Source: Anoplopoma fimbria
Taxonomy: Eukaryota > Chordata > Actinopteri > Perciformes > Anoplopomatidae
Reading direction: 5' to 3'
NCBI RefSeq assembly: GCF_027596085.1
Contig: NC_072467.1
Coordinates: 12,063,476 to 12,127,475 of the forward strand
Length of the DNA stretch: 64,000 nucleotides
Below, one piece after another: positions 12,869 to 24,652 of the stretch. Position 1 is the stretch's first letter; the number at the start of each line of letters is the position of its first letter. The notes under the pieces were generated by a model. That model was not told the origin of the DNA, ran no database searches, and saw nothing but the letters and a program-made list of their open reading frames with translations. A program made the translations under genes and the position numbers.

Positions 12869-15800
12869 CTGTATATATATATATATTTATTTATTTATTT
12901 ATTTATACCTAAAACTTGTTTTTTCAAACTTAAGTTACAAGGTTTTTAGTTTGGTGCACACACAGCAAAAACAAGTTGGCATTTTCCTGACCTGATGGAG
13001 GTGTTAACAGATGAAGTTTCATTCAAATCAAGAAGCGCAAAGCTCAGTGTTGCTATTCAGAAAATGTTAAAAATGGTGTCATTCAGTACATGCTACACTG
13101 TAAATAAACATCCATTTTCAGTAAATCGCTCATTTGATAATTTGGTGATTCTGTCAACAGGCACAAACTTCCTAAAACAACAGTGTAGTTAATTGTAATT
13201 ATAATTTGATTATATGAACAGGACCGAGCACAGTTCCATTTGGCTTCACTGAATCCAGTTCCCTACCTCTTCTTGAGCTGCGTGTCACTAACATCAGCAC
13301 TGGTCATGACTCTGAGTGCAGCCAAAAACTCCTGTAAAGTCAGATGAGTGAAGCAGTAGGAGTTGACAAGCATCCCATCCTCACGTCTGAGCTCCACCTG
13401 ACAGGAAGATATCCACAAACATTATATTTATTATGTCACTTACAAGAACAAAATGTATTGCTACTCATCCTCTGGAAACCATGAATATCAGGGTTTCCAT
13501 TCCTTGACCCATTCTGCAAGCGAGGCAAAACATAATACTAGCTAAGAAACATCGTATAGTGGTTGTTAATATAGCATTGTTGTAGCAAATATGGCTTTAC
13601 CACTATGTATTTAAACATTGTTAATATTATTATCATATAATACATATAATATTTAATTTGCCCTGTCATAGTTTCACGTCAGCATCCCCGGCATTAAATC
13701 AACCCTAGACATTAAGGCTGTACTGTACAGTTTGAAACTCCAATGCCTCATTTATGTTATTGACATTTGACAACATTTTAACAACTTGCGGATACACTGC
13801 GTGCAAAGTCCACCTCATTCCCATTCCGTCTTATTGTCACTCTCTTTACACACACATAGCCTGCAAAGCGCCGCTCAGCTCTCCTCTATAATTGTCTCAG
13901 TTCAAAAGTCAAAATGTATTTGTAAAAGATAGTAATAATTTCCACAAACTGTCTGTTTCCCAAACATGTTTTTAACAAAATATTCTGCTTCAATCTACAA
14001 CGTTAAGGCTTTCAAATACTACATTTTCACTGCAGTCCAGCCAGTGGCCATGTCACAGGCTGATGATGGGAAGATCTGAATATGACTACCCCCAACTATG
14101 TTAAGAACATTCACACATACTGTACAGTCTAACCTGTGAAATGAGTCCTGTCCTGATTGAAAACTTCAAAACATCCTGAGAAATGTCTTCTTCCATGAAG
14201 AGGATTTTGCCATCCTCTAAGCCTTTCCAGGCCAGCTGAGTCAGCTCGCACAACTCGGATCGATACTGACCCAGAATACTGCACAAAGAGACAGAAAACA
14301 GATGATAACATGAAAACAAATAATACATTTTTGCTGCATTAGTACTTTATATTATCAAAGATGACATAAAAGTGAAAACTGGAAAAAATGAGTAAAGGTT
14401 TCAATATAGTAACCCTGGTTCTATAAGCACAGGCGAAGCCCTCTAATACACACTATGGTTAATACTCTCTTCCAATCACAAGCCAGCATTCGCACACTGA
14501 AATTTGTCAGCATGACAGTTGGTGCTTTTACCATTATACCTCGCAGCAGTTACAGACTGCCGGCAGTAGGGTCGTCTGTCTCTGGTCCAACAGTGCAGCC
14601 TGTACGCGTCAACCATAATCCCAAGATACTCCACCTGTCCCGGCAGGGGATTGCTTCCCTTCCAGTTGATTGCGAACCCCAACTTGGTAAGTTGTAAGGT
14701 AAACTAGGCTGTGTGGAAAAAAGCCAATTCTACAGACTTAGATATCAAGCTTAGGTCATTAAAATAAAGGAAGACCCTCCTGCCCAAGTCGAGCAAAGGC
14801 CGAAGCACTGTGTCAACACATCTGCTGAAGGTGCGTGGAGCCAAGGCATAGCCGAGGATGTCAAAACTTGCACAGCTGAACCAGTAATAGTAGTAATAAT
14901 AGTGATAGACTGTATATAAGAAGTGGACGCAGTTGTCGTGACGTTACCCATTGGTTTGTGAATTGCTGTCATGAAGCCTCAAGTTCTGCGTTTTCGCCAT
15001 CGCGATCTTGGATTTCGTCAGTCGCCATCTTGACTTTTCGCAACCAGTGAACGGAATTTACCATATTTGGACTGTGGAGGAGTGACATAAAAACGTTTTA
15101 TACAGCTCTGCTAGCGGTAGCGACCTGTTAATCAGATGGGATGGAGCCAACCCTAAAGCATACCCTACTGTATCGTCAATTCTAGTCTAAATGGGACCAT
15201 AACTTACTAAATGCACATCATGCTGTATTGAAGAAGACTTGAAACTAGCAGTTGAGACCATAATTTTATGTTTACAATGTTTACTGAGGTGATAAATGAA
15301 CTGAGAAGTAGGTCCAATGTTTTTATAAGCTTCCATACACAATTCGACTTCTTTTTGCAACCAGAGCAGTCACCCCCTGGGGCCATTTAAAATAATGCTA
15401 GTTTAATACACTGGCGCATTTGCTTCACTCCTCAGAACCAGAGGTTACCAGCATGTTAATACACATCTGTGTAACCACTCTTCGTAAGCGGCTTGATGCA
15501 AAACGGCTTGATGTCCTGATGTCCTGTCTCAAACCTCCCCTCCCTGATCCCCCTGCTGTCAGTGTTGAATATCTGCATTGATGACGCCAAGACAATGCAA
15601 GCACTGACAAGGTTCTTGAATCAGCGAATCTATCCGTAGAGGTAGGGCAAATTGTAGCTGGCTTAAGAGAAAAAAGATTGTCGAGCCATTGTGTTTGCCG
15701 CCTTATTCACCTTGGGGTCGAAACATTTTGGGTTAGGCGCTTCCTGAATAACCGGCTTAAACTAGAAAAACTTCAGCGGGCTAATACATGCTTATGACTA

Positions 15801-18800
15801 GAGGAGATAATCACCCATAGAGTCTAGTAGAGGGAGGAGCCTGTGTGAGTAGAACTAAGTGAGTAGAACTAAGTCTATCATTAAAATACCAAAGACAATG
15901 CACTATATGTTTGGTTTTTTTTAAAGCTCTGAATTAACATTCACAGATTCATTGAAATTATATGTCCGTGCTGTAAAACAGTGGATATATGCTTATATGT
16001 TTCTTGTCTACTCAGCCTTCACCTCTGTGGAAGTCTCGTGGTAATCAGCTCGTCATTGCTTCCTCTTGTATCAGGGTCACTGTACAGAAAGGATCCGAGA
16101 ACAGTGAGGTAGACCTGTGTGAGTGTCGAGGGTATCTGGGCTTGTGTGAGAAGTAGCTGGGCTCTACCATTTGTTCCATCCATCATCATGTCTTCACTAC
16201 CTTCGCCTGGATCTTCACTCTGTACTCCTTTATCTTCTTTTTCTCCCGCTTTTCTCCTTGTCTCGCTTCCTCTTTCTTTAGGGATCGCCGTCCTTCCTGG
16301 GTCTCTACTTTCCAGCAGTAAATGCTCCAGACAGATGCAGCAGATGTTGCAGAGAGCAGGGAGGGATGACATGGCTAGTAGGTGTTGACTGGAAAGAAGG
16401 AGTTCTGCTGCATGCATCCCAAGAGCTGAGTCTGCTGAGTGACATTTGCAGTTGATACATAAATTAGTTTAAGCCAAGAGAAATGAAAGGAAGACCCACA
16501 CGTGTTTTTATTTTGCCTTATCAGAGCTCTTTTTTACTCTGTGGGCGTGTTCAGACAGATCTTGATTGGCATATCCTCGACTCTCCTTTTTGTTTTCTTG
16601 TTTTGATGATAATTACATGAAGTCTAATCTAATAACTTGTATGCTGTAGCTCAGCCTGACTTCAAGCTGAGCATAGGTCAACTGCAATAACTTAAAACAC
16701 ATATGTGGGTATGCAAGGACAATTTCAAAATGCGAGTTAACCCTAATCAATTGTTTCAGAACTTGTTTTGAAATGTTTAAATGTCAAATGTTATTGTTAT
16801 GAATGCAGTTTGTCAAACTGCAGCTTAAAATGTACATTGACATGACATTTTTTCAGACTTAACCCTGCCAGCTCCCTAGTAAAATCATTGAATCCCAGAT
16901 TGATGTAGCTAGCCTGGTAACATCTTTTTATTTTGATGCTATAATAAATAACCAAGGAGTCCAAATCGGACTGCATTGCAACAGCTAGTGCTACTACTTC
17001 ATGATATGTAAGATGTCACATCAAACCAAATTTAAGTTCTAAAATATTTAAATGATTAACAACTTATTTCTATTTCACTGTAATTTTTTGTAAATATGTA
17101 ATGAATAACTGTGGTCTGTACTAAAATTAGATTTTATGATATTTAATTCGGGGGTTTAAAGTTAAGTACTTAGACCAGTTTGAGTGCAATTGTTAGGTCT
17201 TTAAGCAAGGCTCTTGCATACCACCAAACAGGAGCTTGTGTATCACAAGTGGTATGTTTACCACAGCTGAAAATAGATAATGGATGGATGGATGGATGGA
17301 TGGATGGACGTCAAACTATGCACTAACCTGCAGTCAAAGAAACTGCAGTGTATATTAAATCTACATGTGTCTACCTCTATAAATTAAGCATAGAGATAGA
17401 TAAATGTATGTTTATGTATATGCAGAACAGCAAATATCCCAATGTAAAATCATGCATGTTTTTACCTTTTCCTCTAAAAAAGTTGTCCACATACTCCTTG
17501 ATCTCATGGCAGCCCCAACCCAGCAGCTGCCCGACTTTATCTGATACGCCTTCCAAATCGATGACATCGCGTACACGGCAGGTCACCATCACAGTACATC
17601 CTGGAAGAAGCTGGCGATTTAACAGCCCTGATATGAGGTCTGCAACGGGCAAAGGCCTTTCTGGGTCCAGTAGCTCTCTCTGCACCTCTTGTTTGGTGAG
17701 TTTGCTGTGAAACTCATCATAGCCATCAAGCACCCAACAGCTTTGTTCTGGATTGGAGAGGAGGTAATCCACAATGGCCTCCTGCTCAGAACATAGAATA
17801 TATGAGGAATGTACATACATTGGAAGATAATGAATTCACCTTGTTGGACTTAAAGACAGACATTGGTGGCTATGGTTTGTTTGTTACAATGTGTGTGTTG
17901 TACTAGAGTTTTTAATAATTATTCCTAGGAACCTAACACATGGTTTAAAATACAGCCTTTAACTGGTGCACATGAGTATATATATAATCAACCCTTTACT
18001 CTTTAAAGGCTCTCAACGCAAGTCCTCTGACTGTACTACTAATGGACAACCTTTATTATTGAAGGCACATGACAAATTACATCACAACGTGATATTTGGT
18101 AGACTGATAGAAATGTATATAAATATAGAAAATCGCACAATTGGGTTGAAGACCATCAAACTTCCTTGTGTCCCTCCACTAAACTAAACCTATGTCCTTG
18201 CCTGTAGCACTCTACTACATAACTCCTGTTATTCAGTTTGAATAACTTTTCTCCTGCTCTCACCTCTCGTTTTCTCCACTGCTTACAAAACTACAGAGTT
18301 CTTTCCTTTATAAGATAAAGAATTACCACCGCAAAGGAAGGAATGTTTTCGTTTTCTGTTTGTATGTTTGTTTGTCTGTTTGCCAGCATGATTACGGAAA
18401 AAACTACAGACCTAATATTCACTTAACTTGGAGGAGGGGTATAGCATAGGCCAAGGAAGAACCTATTGAACTTCAGTTCAGAATCATGGGGCAGATGTAT
18501 GCATTATTTTACACCTATAGAAACATCCTCGGTGGTCGTCTGTGGCCTTCTAGTTTCATTTTGGTTTTAGAAATGTATGCATTTTACTATCAGGACAGGT
18601 TCTTGGCACTACACAGGTTTATGAATACAGCCTCATTTGACCTACCAATGAACCTGAGATCATTCTGACCATTGATTGTATTACAGGACAGCTGTGGCTT
18701 ATTATACTTAATGTTAATGCTTTTACTTTCAAATTCAACATCAGAAAAATCCTGATAAATGAAGGCACTGTTCTGGCATTGCTACCAGCATACCTTTTTG

Positions 18801-21800
18801 TGATCACCCTCTTTCATGGGGACGTAGTGTCGGAATAGCAGATCAGACAGGGAGAGAGGTTGGGACCGTAGGTTGAGCTGACGAAACTCCAGCAGGACAA
18901 ACAGGTAAGATGAAGGGACAGGGCCCTTGATGAGAGCGAAGGGGATAGAAACAGAAAGAGAGAGAGAATAAAATGAACAAATGAGAGAATGAACCAAGCA
19001 GAGAAGAAACAGTCAAAGGGGGACTCAACTCATTTTACACATCAAAGTCTGTTGACTTGTAGAGTACTACGGCATAAGTGGAAAAAGTTTTATGAAGCCT
19101 TTTGTGGCTTCAGAGGCGGCTGCGCAAAATTGGCTGGGACTGGAGACTACAGGTTTGATAATGAAAAGAACTGGGATTTAGCTTACCAGACTTCTGTAGC
19201 TTGCTCCTCATCTCTGCTTAAGGCTAGCCGCTCAAGACTAAATTAGCATTGAACTGAACTGTTGAGGGTCGAGTAGAATTGTGGATAATAAAGTTTTTCC
19301 GTTTGCTTTTTTAACAGTCAATCATGAACCTGATGATACCCTGATCCAAGAAAACGAACACTAAGTATCTCTCATATTGAGTGCTGATCCAAAATGAATA
19401 CAGCTATAGCTTAAGCCTATAGTAAGCTTACATTTAAATGTTTAATTCAGTTAAGTTTGATCCAAACTTAACTCGAGTCCACTGGGAACCTTTAAATTTA
19501 TTTTTATTGTGATAAAAAGGTTTGGACAGGATTCAAACACCCTTCAGATGCTTGTGACGTCACTTGAGGCAATTTAGCAGACCTCTGAAGCCTAAAAACG
19601 TTTTGCACACTCTACACCGAAACTAATGTGGAAAATTGGCGGAGATCGACTTGCAGTGGAATTCGTTGCTGCTTGTCCATGGTTCAGTTGCTAACAACGG
19701 TATGTGTCAGAAATAGTTTCCAGGTGACATTTTGCCCAATGTGTCACCTGACTCAAGAGTTGGATTGCACAAATTAATTTATTTTGAAACTCAAATTCTT
19801 TTAATAAATTACCCAAAGATCTTTCTTCTTCTTCTTCTTTGTAATAACAATTTGATCAATCCTGACACAAATTCTATCCAGCAGATTGGCACACAGTATC
19901 CCCGATAATGATGACAATATGTAAAACAAACAACTATTAACGCTGATCATTTTTTTTTAACTTACTAGTCCCTGTGCCCAGTGTTGTCCTAAACAAGACA
20001 TCAGCAGAGTTTTTCCTGATCCAGCTGGGCCAACGAGAACTGTCACCTTCCCCGCACATCCCTGGAGAAAGGTCTCCAATGTCACTCTGGAATCCATTGC
20101 CCCATAATCCCCATCAGGCTCTGAGTTTAGTGAAAAATAAATGTGTTTATTAAATGTATAGCAGACTTAAATCCTTCATCAGTATGACAGTGTTGTGCCT
20201 ATATGACCAAGCCGCACCATAAGAGACATATTTCTATCTAGGTTGAGTGTCCCCATCTCCTTTTTCACCCATTTTTTCACATTCATGTACCACATTTAAG
20301 TATATTTTTTAAATTCTTCCAATTGAATGAAGATTAGATTTTTCGAATAAATTCAGCAGATTTTTGATGAACAAAAGGAGGAAGAGGAAGAAATTCTGAC
20401 CTGGTGTTCTGCCCCCTTTGTCTGCTGATCCAGGGGTTTGATCAGGTCTGTCCCTGCCTCTGTTTGCCGTTCTTAGGCTGACCCACACATTCTCCAGCTG
20501 GACCTCACTCACCAGGCGCTCACTGAGTCGCTCCCACCTCCTCTTCTGGAAAAGCATCACTGCAGCTTTGTACTGCGGCCAGTAATCTGTAGGTATAATA
20601 CATTGTAAAACACATCATTTGTAAAGGACGGAATAAATGTTATTCGGCCTCATTCACCTATTTTTGTTTTTTCTTTTGCATTTGAGAGAGGTTCTCTACG
20701 TCAGATTCTTGAGGTTTTTTAAACCATAGAACAGTTTGCACCTGTGTTCTGATAAAGATGAATCACATTGAACTAGTAAGTGACATAACCAATAATTTTG
20801 CACGTGACTGTGCTCCTGAGTTTTTGTAGATTCTGTTTTTACTTAAGAACAAATCCTGACTAAGAAAACTTTAGTAAATGTCGGAATCTTCGTGAAAGCT
20901 GCGTAGGGCTCACACTACAGCAGTTTCAAAAGTTTGAAAATTGGGAAGCATATCACACAATTTTCACAAATTTTCTTCTCTCAAATCTAGACATACATAT
21001 ACTGCAGGATTTGAAAAAATTGCGCATCACACACTAGGATATTATGAAGACTTTCTTAACAGAGGGAGCAACCCAGTGAAGCAGTGTGAACAAAATGGAC
21101 AGGGTGAGAACTGGCTGTAATAGGCACAATGTCTCACACATTTTTGCCACATATAAACAAGCCTTTCCTCCATCTCAGCTGTACGATGCACCGATACGGT
21201 AGATTTCGAAGTCACCATTTTTATGAAGGGCCTTTCATTCAGGTCTGTGTCCTTGTAGCAGACCAGTCTCTCTTGTGATATAATCATAACCGTAATCATC
21301 CAGATTCTCCTAAATATGAAACATGATTTATATTATAGTGACGGCTCAGACCGGGCTGCACATGATTTAGGAGGTTTAAGATTGGATCTGTAAACCCCTA
21401 ACATTACCAGATCATCTGGGCAGAACATCTGTACCAGCCAAGGTCCCGGACCGGATTTCTTTTCAAATGTTGGAAGGGGTGAATCGGGGTTAAATCGGCC
21501 AAAAAGCTCTTGGGGTCTGGGCCAGACTTAAGTGGGTGGGGAAGAAGACATTTCTCCTGTGAATGAGGCTCAATCTTCTTGAGGAGGTGCAAAGTTGGGA
21601 GGCACAAATAAACAGCAGCCAAATTTCAATTTGTGGCACCCCAGAGGGCATGGTGGTTCCTTACTTTTCTTCTTTTTTTTTTTTTATCTATTTGCAGTTT
21701 CAACAGAACAATAACAAAGTTATTTTACCACGCTCAACAATCAAGACACAACATTTAGAAAAGTCACAATACAAGAAAACGGATTATTTGGTTTCAAAAG

Positions 21801-24320
21801 GTCTGCGTGTGTCTGGCAAATGAAATGACTCATGGAATTCAAAACACAAATCTACAAAAAAATAAATCAGCTGCTTGGCATTTTCAATTCATGCAGAGGT
21901 ATTGGCTGTCATTTGAGTAGGCTGGTTTTGGAAGAGCACATCCGACATGAGAACTGATTCAGCCTGGTAATATGATACTCAGTAAAAGGAGCATAGCAAA
22001 GATGCCTGGGTTACACCCACAATTAACCCAACATTACTGCGGAATGCAAACATCTTGTTGCTTTTACTTTTGGATTTTACTATGTGTTTTATGGTTACGT
22101 CTTGATTGCAGATAATAACAAAAGTGTCCAGGTCATAACATCTGTCATTAAAGGAATGTATGAAAATTAAAATTAAAAAGCAGTAATATCTGACCAGTTT
22201 TTTTGTTTTTTTTTCTCCCCACTAAAGTATACATAACACAACACTATGAGCTCTTTGTCCACAATAACAGACTGTTACTTTAACTTATTTACTAATTTGG
22301 CATTCTCTGTTCCAAATAATCCAGCCACGTAACTATCTATTTATGAAATTTCACGAACCCAGTAAAATGCACAAACATTAATGGTTTGTAAGAGTGGCAT
22401 TTAACACTGTAACGGGTCATGCAAAAGAAGTAACAGAAGTTCTGTGTTTTGGCCATTAATAGAAAGGTTTTTCCATCTCCAAACTATCGTAATCATATCA
22501 GCCTTTAAAAATCCACTATCGGTCGACCTCTTGTTTCTTCCATGTAACTCATGACAATTGTGATTTAGTGTCTCTTTTTCTGGCCATGCCAGAAAAAAAT
22601 GACCTTGACATTGAAATGTCAAACAAAAAAAAGAGATAAACTGAGAAAGTTTTACAAATATTAAATAATGCAATAACATTACAACAAGACACTAATGACC
22701 TTGTATGATTTTTTTATGTCACCTTTTCTATACCTGCATTTTAAGGATAAACTTTTGGTGGGGAAAATGCTTGTTTACATGTGCAGCTGACTCTGCCACA
22801 CTGTATCCACTTCTCTTAATAAATCTATGGATTCTAACCAGTTAATGACCATTTTCCATGTTAGTTTGTAGCTGCAATGTAACAAGGTTGAAGCGTTGCG
22901 TGTATGTATGCTCTACCAATCCGTGGCCGTTTGACGAGCTGCTCTGAAGGCGGCGATGACGACTTCCCGCCCGTCACACTGGAACTGGAATGTTCGCAAG
23001 CACCTACAGTGCAGAAAAAAACATTCAAACCATACAGTACATTATAAAATACCGGGATTACTGTAAAATATCCTAAATGAATAATGCTCTCAAGTGCGCT
23101 GCAAGAATATTGCATGTGTTGCACTCTATTCGTAGGCTCTCACTTTTAGTTTCTAAATCATCCAGAGATGAAAGAACATTCCCAAAGTGAAACAAAAGTC
23201 ATAAGATTTTCTGAAAATACTGTATGCTGATTTTTGCTGCTTCTCCCCACTGTTGCCTTTAACTTTCACTTTTCTTCTTTGGTTTGTCATTATCTGCTTT
23301 GGGGCGTTTTACTTTGGACATAATAAAGATAATGAAACAACAGTAAAAGAAACACCTTTCACCTTAAAACAGACTACTGGATCACTTGCCTTACATTGTA
23401 TTAAAGGTGTGTAATGTTCCTGGTAAGCCACTTTTTATTTTGGGAGCTGCATTGGGTGTTTTCATTATGCAAATACACAGCAGCAGCACAAAGTCAACAA
23501 TAACTGTGTTGGGAACGGAGTGTGAGGTGATATAGGAGATAGCATTCAATTGAAGCTGTTAAATGTTGCCCATTAAACTGACTGGGCTCTTATTTTGTTT
23601 ATTGTGTAATAAAGAGTATTTGTTAATGCAGCACTGGTGAAATACGTAGGGCACTGTGGGGTTGCTCTTCTGGTTAAGATGCAATCGGTGCAGCAATAGA
23701 AGGTGCTTTCCATTAAACACTTTCGTTTCAGTCCATAGAGTGAAATGCAGCCCCAATTCATGCCCTGTGTCATTTTTGCTAAATTACCAATTTACAATAC
23801 AATTTTTTTGGCACTCATCAGTCCTGCCTTGTGTCTAAGCATTACCTTTAATGACTTGTTGAAATGACTGCACATAGGCTACTTCACAACTGAACTAAGT
23901 TTTAGACTTTAGGTGACTCAGGATGCTGTCACCTAGCGTACTGTAAACACTCAATATAAACACTCAGAGCATCGTTTTATACTCACTATTTTCATATCCA
24001 GCCACTGACATGAGCCTGGACTCCAGGTGCATGGGGATGTTCTCACACAGGATACACATGCTCTGAAGGAAGTTGCGGCAATCTTCAGCTTTGGCCACCC
24101 TAAAGTACTCCAAAACAGCTTTGATGTGTTCTGTTACTGCTGCTGCAGGGGGGATACTGGAGGCCAGGTTGATGTCCCAACCAGCATAACTGGGCATCAT
24201 TTGGCACAATTTCATGATGACTACGGGTGACTGACCGCTAAGGATGTGGAGAAGTTCTGAGGATTCCTGAGCCAAGACGGAGTTCACATTTTCGGCGTCA
24301 GGAAAAACCTCCTCATCCAT
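226..24320 (-). CDS. nlrc5: NLRC5, NLR family CARD domain containing 5 (3' end cut by window)
   Basis: NLRC5 is a cytoplasmic/nuclear NLR that in mammals acts as the transactivator of MHC class I genes. Start codon at 24320-24318. Coding exons in transcription order: 24320-23987, 23003-22917, 20586-20401, 20120-19966, 18925-18794, 17781-17466, 16407-16023, 14278-14134, 13397-13267, 11831-11600, 11515-11274, 9980-9897, 9652-9569, 9372-9289, 9165-9076, 8937-8887, 8770-8741, 8458-8375, 8068-7985, 7694-7605, 7364-7284, 6820-6737, 5761-5678, 5303-5220, 5018-4977, 4724-4641, 4544-4461, 4053-3970, 3786-3727, 3085-3002, 2859-2776, 1878-1795, 1647-1582, 762-679, 309-226. All junctions keep one frame, giving 4,199 nt without a stop. 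Seen: N-terminal death-fold-like region, KRPR patch, Walker A GPAGSGKT, Walker B LDGYDE, then the block LTGPKILELCHCV, which closely matches human NLRC5. Human NLRC5 has about 1,866 residues, so roughly a quarter lies beyond position 1. The family call is very firm; the exact ends of the shortest exons are less so. Confidence 0.93.
547..570. repeat. Poly-A run
   Basis: An uninterrupted adenine run of about 20 bases followed by TATAT in an nlrc5 intron, possibly a retroelement tail. A second run of about 18 A lies at 12088-12105. Confidence 0.8.
1068..1500. mobile_element. MITE-like element, copy 1 (nlrc5 intron)
   Basis: The left part (1110-1137) and the right part (1453-1492) are imperfect inverted repeats: GTGTATTACCTACAG against CTGTAGGTAATACAC, with flanking ATGAGG/CCTCAT words. 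The sequence between shares blocks with a second copy at 5850-6398, including a shared CAGTAATTT. No transposase frame is present, so a non-autonomous DNA transposon is the simplest reading. Limits are approximate. Confidence 0.5.
6090..6145 (+). mobile_element. LINE/SINE 3' tail fragment with ATCTT repeats
   Basis: The stretch AAATTTCCCCACTGTGGGAC is followed by TAATAAAGGAT and several ATCTT units. This is the familiar 3' end of fish L2/CR1-type non-LTR retroelements, which insert with short tandem tails. Only the tail is present, as expected for 5' truncation. The family assignment is from memory and not tested by search. Confidence 0.5.
6299..6357. repeat. Perfect hairpin with 28-bp arms
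   Basis: Bases 6299-6326 and 6330-6357 are exact reverse complements separated by three bases (TTC). Part of the arm recurs once more at 6358-6378. The arm contains the TGTATGAG/CTCATACA word found at the ends of both MITE-like copies in this gene, so it probably comes from the element end. Confidence 0.85.
7160..7268 (-). mobile_element. Diverged tRNA-derived SINE
   Basis: Read on the minus strand from 7268 it begins GGAGCGCCTCGGTAGCC, the usual 5' head of a widespread teleost tRNA-type SINE, with a decayed A box. The B box GGTTCAATTC is near 7212-7203, followed by CCCTTGCTGCATTTTGT, resembling that family's CCTTTGCTGCATGTC body. It lies in the nlrc5 intron, same strand as the gene, about 15 bp past the splice donor of the exon 7364-7284. 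It is too diverged to be a functional tRNA. Confidence 0.65.
9015..9060. repeat. TG microsatellite
   Basis: A (TG)n dinucleotide run with minor interruptions, in the short nlrc5 intron between exons 9165-9076 and 8937-8887. It ends close to the donor of the former. Confidence 0.9.
11153..11219. repeat. TG microsatellite, about 33 units
   Basis: A nearly pure (TG)n tract of about 67 bp, the longest microsatellite in the window, about 55 bp downstream of the donor of nlrc5 exon 11515-11274. Likely polymorphic. Confidence 0.95.
12833..12905. repeat. TG / TA / TTTA compound microsatellite
   Basis: A (TG)n run passes into alternating TA and then ATTT tetranucleotides, within the nlrc5 intron between exons 13397-13267 and 11831-11600. 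Confidence 0.9.
14480..14880 (-). mobile_element. Decayed DIRS-like retrotransposon, reverse transcriptase fragment
   Basis: Translated on the minus strand from about 14880, one frame reads GYALAPRTFSRCVDTVLRPL and then FLYFNDLSLI. This resembles the palm region of DIRS1/Ngaro reverse transcriptases, where the catalytic YxDD appears here as YFND. Below a stop codon the same frame continues KLGFAINWKGSNPLP and VEYLGIMVD, matching the usual LGF...N..KS...P...FLG block. The order of the two blocks is correct. Stops and the altered catalytic motif show it is dead. Assigned from pattern memory only. Confidence 0.5.
14895..15395 (+). repeat. Abundant teleost interspersed repeat
   Basis: From GACTGTATATAAGAAGTGGA through CCATTGGTTTGTG, CGCGATCTTGGATTT, ATTGAAGAAGACTTGAAACT and CTTTTTGCAACCAGAG, the words follow a highly abundant interspersed repeat that I recognise from percomorph genomes. 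It carries no coding potential. It separates the reverse-transcriptase fragment (below) from the gag-like fragment (above). The exact family name is not certain. Confidence 0.5.
15540..15640 (-). mobile_element. DIRS-like gag/zinc-knuckle fragment
   Basis: On the minus strand a frame reads CQCLHCLGVINADIQH, resembling the CxxCLG...HA motif in gag-like proteins of fish DIRS elements. It lies upstream, in transcription order, of the reverse-transcriptase fragment at 14880-14480, as it should in an intact element. It is short and broken by stops, so the call is tentative. Confidence 0.35.
17279..17308. repeat. ATGG tetranucleotide microsatellite
   Basis: Seven or so tandem TGGA/ATGG units in the nlrc5 intron between the NACHT exons 17781-17466 and 16407-16023. 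Confidence 0.9.
18355..18490 (+). repeat. Interspersed repeat copy (GTTTGTCTGTTTG family)
   Basis: The run GTTTGTTTGTCTGTTTGCCA, then ATTACGGAAAAAACTAC, ACTTGGAGGAGGGGTATAGC and GGCCAAGGAAGAACC follows a consensus I recognise from many animal genomes (a non-autonomous repeat). It lies in the nlrc5 intron between exons 18925-18794 and 17781-17466. No coding content. Confidence 0.5.
20587..22916. other. Large nlrc5 intron, no gene found
   Basis: AT-rich sequence with short chance frames. Around 20905-21300 and 21330-21660 there are stretches with repeat-like character (a T-run at 21671-21688), but I could not assign a family and saw no conserved protein on either strand. Confidence 0.6.
23987..24320 (-). 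other. nlrc5: nlrc5 exon for the N-terminal atypical CARD / death fold
   Basis: This first coding exon gives about 111 residues starting MDEEVFPD, with the leucine/hydrophobic spacing of a helical bundle. Its end (CENIPMHLESRLMSVAGYEN) aligns by eye with the end of the human NLRC5 death-fold segment (VPLDLEVLLLSTFGYDD). It splices in phase 1 to 23003-22917, a serine-rich stretch ending VKRPRI that could serve as part of a nuclear localisation signal. The domain is weakly conserved even among vertebrate NLRC5 proteins, so the call rests mainly on position and the closing motif. Confidence 0.8.
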
Positions 24321-24428
24321 GGTCAGACTCCATCAGCTGAAAAGCAAACATGAACACAAGCACACATATTAAATTTCCCACTCAGGCCCACACCTCAATA
24401 AAAGCTTTGACTCAAGGAAAATATAAAT

Positions 24429-24627
24429 ATGCAACAAAAGGAGATAACAACTTTGTTAACTAATGGGGAGCCTACATTTTCCTACATTTTCTATTGATCC
24501 AATAGACCTACATTTTCTATTGGAAAATGGAAAATGTTCTATTGGAAAAATATGCAACAAAAGGAGATAACACATTTGTTAACTAATGGGGAGCCTACAT
24601 TTTCCTACATTTTCTATTGATCCAATT
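24429..24627. repeat. Two-copy tandem direct repeat, period 123 bp
   Basis: A block of about 76 bp starting ATGCAACAAAAGGAGATAAC at about 24429 is repeated at about 24552 with only small changes (CAACTTT versus CACATTT). It ends with CTATTGATCCAAT in both. It sits in nlrc5 intron 1, about 90 bp upstream (gene sense) of the start-codon exon and just outside the long inverted repeat. Confidence 0.85.
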
Positions 24628-24652
24628 AGTCAGGAAACATTTCAGACACGTG

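Larger units (their letters stand above)
13267..20586 (-). other. nlrc5: nlrc5 NACHT ATPase and following helical domains
   Basis: Seven exons. 20586-20401 is a linker rich in K/R (FQKRRWERL). 20120-19966 carries Walker A GPAGSGKT at 20008-20031. 18925-18794 carries LLEFRQLNLRS, matching human FLFEFRQLN. 17781-17466 carries Walker B CWVLDGYDEF and a sensor-like VMVTCR. 16407-16023 carries the winged-helix-type segment SSLPALCNICC plus an unusually charged insert (KERGSETRRKAGEKEDKG). 14278-14134 carries LAWKGLEDGKILFMEEDI. 13397-13267 carries FTHLTLQEFLAAL, the hallmark end of the NACHT-associated region. NACHT modules bind ATP/dATP and control oligomerisation. Key nucleotide-binding residues look intact, so the fish protein is probably ATP competent. 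Confidence 0.88.

Noticed and set aside
16023..16388. A shorter version of nlrc5 exon 7 starting at the inner acceptor TTTCCAG|TCAACAC
   Set aside because: The upstream acceptor at 16408-16409 gives the correct phase with the previous exon and adds AELLLSS, which fits the family. The inner site would break the frame.
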